Source: RGZA01 sp041917755 (GTDB lineage: Bacteria > Pseudomonadota > Alphaproteobacteria > UBA9219 > RGZA01). Taken from it: a stretch of DNA of 64,000 bases. Shown piece after piece: positions 61,567 through 64,000 of the stretch. The stretch lies in NCBI GenBank assembly GCA_041917755.1, contig JAYRWY010000016.1:62001-126000 (forward strand), given 5' to 3'. Each line of letters starts with the position of its first letter. Positions within the stretch are counted from its first letter, which is position 1. The notes beneath the pieces are model-generated. The model worked only from the letters and a program-made list of their open reading frames with translations, was not told the DNA's origin and did no database searches. Both the position numbers and the translations under genes were made by a program.

Positions 61567-62118
61567 ATGATTATTGATATTGGCAGCGGCCCCAACCCAA
61601 GAAAATTTGCCGATATCCGCATGGATATGCATGATTGGCCGCACGTCAATCTCAAGCACGACCTTTTACAAATCCCCTACCCCATTGAAGATAATGTTGC
61701 CGATGTCATTTTCTTTGGCGATGTGATTGAGCATATCGATAAATTCAAACTGCCCGAAGTGCTGAAAGAAATTTATCGCATCACCAAACCGGGCGGCACA
61801 GTGGATGTGACCTGCCCCGATGTGCAATGGATTGCCGAACGCATTGCCAAAGATGACTGGAATGAAATGGCCAATGTGCCATGGCTGCATTTCTTCCCGG
61901 ATGATCCGTTTGAAAATGCGATGCTGTGTCTGTTTGGTGGATGGGTAAACCCCAATGAACATCACATTCCCGGCATGGGCCATGTAAATGGCTTTAATGA
62001 AAAGAAGCTGAAACGCGTGCTAAAAGAAGCCGGTTTTCAGCATGTGGGCCGCGTACCCGATACGCGCAACCCCGAACCTGCACGCGGCGTTGTGCTGCGG
62101 ATGCTGGCGACGAAGTAG
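61567..62118 (+). CDS. Small class I methyltransferase
   Basis: A 183-residue SAM-dependent methyltransferase that begins almost at motif I (IIDIGSGPNP). ADVIFFGDVIEHIDKFKLPEVLKEIYRITKPGG gives motifs II and III. The C-terminal part is GFNEKKLKRVLKEAGFQHVG. A strong AAGGGGAG lies before ATG, 19 bases after the lpd stop, so it is probably cotranscribed. The missing N-terminal extension suggests a small-molecule or surface-sugar substrate, but none can be named. Confidence 0.85.
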   Translation: MIIDIGSGPNPRKFADIRMDMHDWPHVNLKHDLLQIPYPIEDNVADVIFFGDVIEHIDKFKLPEVLKEIYRITKPGGTVDVTCPDVQWIAERIAKDDWNEMANVPWLHFFPDDPFENAMLCLFGGWVNPNEHHIPGMGHVNGFNEKKLKRVLKEAGFQHVGRVPDTRNPEPARGVVLRMLATK

Positions 62119-62120
62119 AC

Positions 62121-62864
62121 CTACTTCAATTTTTTTTCTAATTCCGCAACGGTCTTGAAGAATGCCTTCTTGGCATGTGCGGTGTATGGATTGTCGCGCT
62201 CAATCGTGCGGAACAATTCATCACTATCATAGCGCACCATTTCCACCATTTGCTTGAGCAGATCATAGGTTTTGGTGGTTTGGGCAAATTCAGGCAAATC
62301 TAGGCCTACGAACACTTTACCAATCAAATGCGTGAGGCCTTGGACATAGGCAAGTTCCTGATCATGTTTGGTGGGCGTGGAAATGATGACATTGAGGCCG
62401 AGTTTTTGTTTGAAAAACTTGATGAGCTTTACATCACGTTTGCCGCGCACATTACACACGGTGATGTTTAGCCCCTTAATACCATTTTTGCCCGATTGCG
62501 GGCCAAAGAGTGGATGAAGGCCAATAATATCAACGCCCGCGGGTAAATGCTTTTTCAGGATTTTAGCTGGAAGTTCTTTAACTGACCCCACATCAATCAC
62601 CAGCTGCCCTTTGCGTAGATGTTTAGCGATTGATTTTACAACTTCTTCGAATGCTCTGACCGGCGTTGCAATCATCACAATATCACTATTGCATACATCC
62701 TCAATTTTTGTGACGTGCTGTGCGTTATGTTTTTTTGCAATCGTCTTTAATTGGGCAGGCTTGCGAAATTTATCGTAAACCTTGACTTTAAAATGCTTGG
62801 CAAGATGCGGCAGAATGAATTCGCCAAATGCACCAAGCCCGATGATACCAACCGTGTCCGTCAT
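62121..62864 (-). CDS. tyrA: Prephenate/arogenate dehydrogenase
   Basis: NAD(P)-dependent enzyme of tyrosine synthesis, 247 residues. VGIIGLGAFGEFILPHLAKHF is the nucleotide-binding start. DIVMIATPVRAFEEVVKSI, VIDVGSVKELPAK and GLHPLFGPQSG are the TyrA signature regions. It is short for the family (about 280-310) but lacks nothing obvious in the core. Adjacent to hisC with one base between, so the two probably act together in aromatic amino acid synthesis. Convergent with the methyltransferase at 61567. Confidence 0.88.
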   Translation of the reverse strand: MTDTVGIIGLGAFGEFILPHLAKHFKVKVYDKFRKPAQLKTIAKKHNAQHVTKIEDVCNSDIVMIATPVRAFEEVVKSIAKHLRKGQLVIDVGSVKELPAKILKKHLPAGVDIIGLHPLFGPQSGKNGIKGLNITVCNVRGKRDVKLIKFFKQKLGLNVIISTPTKHDQELAYVQGLTHLIGKVFVGLDLPEFAQTTKTYDLLKQMVEMVRYDSDELFRTIERDNPYTAHAKKAFFKTVAELEKKLK

Positions 62865-62865
62865 A

Positions 62866-63966
62866 TTATTTCCAGTTAAATGATTTTAGTGCAGCAAACA
62901 GTGCCAGCATTTCATGTTCTTGCCCGACCGTAAAGCGCAAGCAATCAATCAGGCCATAGCCCGCCATGGAACGCACCAGAATACTGTTGGCCTTGAGGTG
63001 TTTAAACATAGCTACCGACTGTTCGGGCGAGGCAAAGCGTACCAGCACAAAGTTTGCTTTGCTGGGGTATGGCTTTGCGCCAAGGCTTTGCAGCTTCTGG
63101 AACAGTTTTTCACGCCAGATGGTGTTATGCGCACGGCTACGTTCAATGAACGCATCATCGTTCAAACTGGCGATAGCGGCTGCTTCGCCCGCACGCGATA
63201 CGTTAAAGGGCTTGCGCACCAAATTCATGCACGTGGCAATTTTTTTGGGGGCATAGGCATAGCCCACACGCATGCCGCCAAGCCCGTGAATTTTTGAGAA
63301 GGTGCGCAATACCACCACGCGGCCTTCTTCAGCGACCCATTCAAAGCCATCGGAATAATCTTCATCATCGACATAATCAGCATAGGCCGCGTCATACACA
63401 AAGATAATGTCTTCACGTAAGTCACGCAGGAAATGTTGAATATCACTGCGGGCGAGCCAACTGCCGGTCGGGTTATTGGGGTTGGCCATAAATACCATGC
63501 GGGTTTTTGGCGTCACTGCCTTCAGCATTGCAGCCAAATCCATCTGAAGATCATTTTCAGGGATCATGATGGGCTTTGCGCCAACCAAGCGCGCAGCGAC
63601 CTCATACATTGAAAAGGCATATTTGCTGATGATGACTTCATCACCTTCTTTGAGATAGCCATTCACCAATACGCTGATGAGTTCATCTGAACCGGCGCCT
63701 GCAATAATGCGCTCTTCATCAAGGTTATAACGCTGCGCAACCGCTTTGCGTAAATCGGAATAGACCATATCGGGGTAGCGATGGGTCAGCGGCAGCGTGG
63801 CAGTAATCGCCTCCAGCGCCTTGGGGCTGGGGCCAAAGGCGCCCTCGTTATAGCATAAACGATAGGTAAAGCCTTCATCCGCCACCTTGTTGGGGCTGGA
63901 TAAATAGCTGGTCATGTTTTCAAGAAACGGGAGCGGCTTTGGTTGAGGATTTAGTTCATCAGACAT
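62866..63966 (-). CDS. hisC: Histidinol-phosphate/aromatic aminotransferase
   Basis: PLP-dependent class I/II aminotransferase, 366 residues. YNEGAFGPSPKALEAI, IIAGAGSDELISVL, NPNNPTGSWL, YDAAYADYVDD and the PLP lysine in RTFSKIHGLGGMRVGYAYAP are intact. HisC family. Coupling to tyrA suggests it may transaminate prephenate or phenylpyruvate-type acids as well as, or instead of, histidinol phosphate. The ATG lies 34 bases from the window edge, so the promoter cannot be judged. Confidence 0.92.
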   Translation of the reverse strand: MSDELNPQPKPLPFLENMTSYLSSPNKVADEGFTYRLCYNEGAFGPSPKALEAITATLPLTHRYPDMVYSDLRKAVAQRYNLDEERIIAGAGSDELISVLVNGYLKEGDEVIISKYAFSMYEVAARLVGAKPIMIPENDLQMDLAAMLKAVTPKTRMVFMANPNNPTGSWLARSDIQHFLRDLREDIIFVYDAAYADYVDDEDYSDGFEWVAEEGRVVVLRTFSKIHGLGGMRVGYAYAPKKIATCMNLVRKPFNVSRAGEAAAIASLNDDAFIERSRAHNTIWREKLFQKLQSLGAKPYPSKANFVLVRFASPEQSVAMFKHLKANSILVRSMAGYGLIDCLRFTVGQEHEMLALFAALKSFNWK

Positions 63967-64000
63967 TGCAAACTCATTTACTTAATGGGAACAGGATAGG

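Noticed and set aside
1..64000. CRISPR arrays, insertion sequences, tRNA or rRNA genes
   Set aside because: I saw no regularly spaced repeats, transposase-like frames or RNA gene cores anywhere in the window.

Overview
The window reads as chromosome of an alphaproteobacterium of moderate GC. Support comes from gene content and order: lnt/XRE/metK/trmB, rimP-nusA-infB-rbfA-truB-rpsO-pnp, a DUF4167 protein, a DUF2125 protein, a polyhydroxybutyrate (PHB) cluster with PhaR, and the alphaproteobacterial succinyl-CoA/2-oxoglutarate dehydrogenase cluster. Placement below class is inference. DotA/TraY-type genes and CtrA-like boxes would fit a deep-branching group such as the Rhodospirillales/Micavibrio neighbourhood, but nothing in the window proves it.

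Layout. Bases 1-6646, plus strand: 3' end of miaB, ybeY, a CorC-type CBS protein, lnt, an XRE regulator, metK, trmB and a small unknown gene. Bases 6647-16803: translation/RNA-decay operon with a terminator-like leader before rimP and a long hairpin before pnp; an unrelated kinase-like gene sits between rbfA and truB. Bases 16860-18415: an AT-rich HEPN-type gene and a TSUP permease. Bases 18416-22721, minus: amn, ftsY, dapF, DUF4167. Bases 22958-29585, minus: PHB genes (PhaE-like, PhaC-like, phaA, phaB) followed by a Nudix hydrolase, a methyltransferase and a zinc-finger membrane protein; phaR is divergent. Bases 30558-33566, minus: a PAS-GGDEF-EAL protein and a secreted protein. Bases 33716-36487: lpxD, an acyl carrier protein and a ketoacyl synthase, followed by an AT-rich gap carrying a perfect parS site. 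Bases 36680-45215: two EamA transporters, a DUF2125 protein, a three-gene MacAB-like exporter and alaS.

Bases 45444-52978 are the most unusual part. Two DotA/TraY-family membrane proteins flank a protein whose N-terminus looks like a phage virion-associated domain, and a small IcmV-like membrane protein follows. The two DotA paralogues end in the same short tail after unrelated low-complexity linkers, and both have TTAACC-type boxes upstream. No other Dot/Icm gene is in the window.

Bases 53183-63966: sucC-sucD, sucA, odhB, lpd, a small methyltransferase, then tyrA and hisC on the minus strand. The only gap over 300 bases (55269-55794) holds two terminators, a 22-residue membrane peptide gene on the minus strand and an exact TTAA-N7-TTAA box. 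There are no rRNA, tRNA, CRISPR or insertion-sequence features that I can support.
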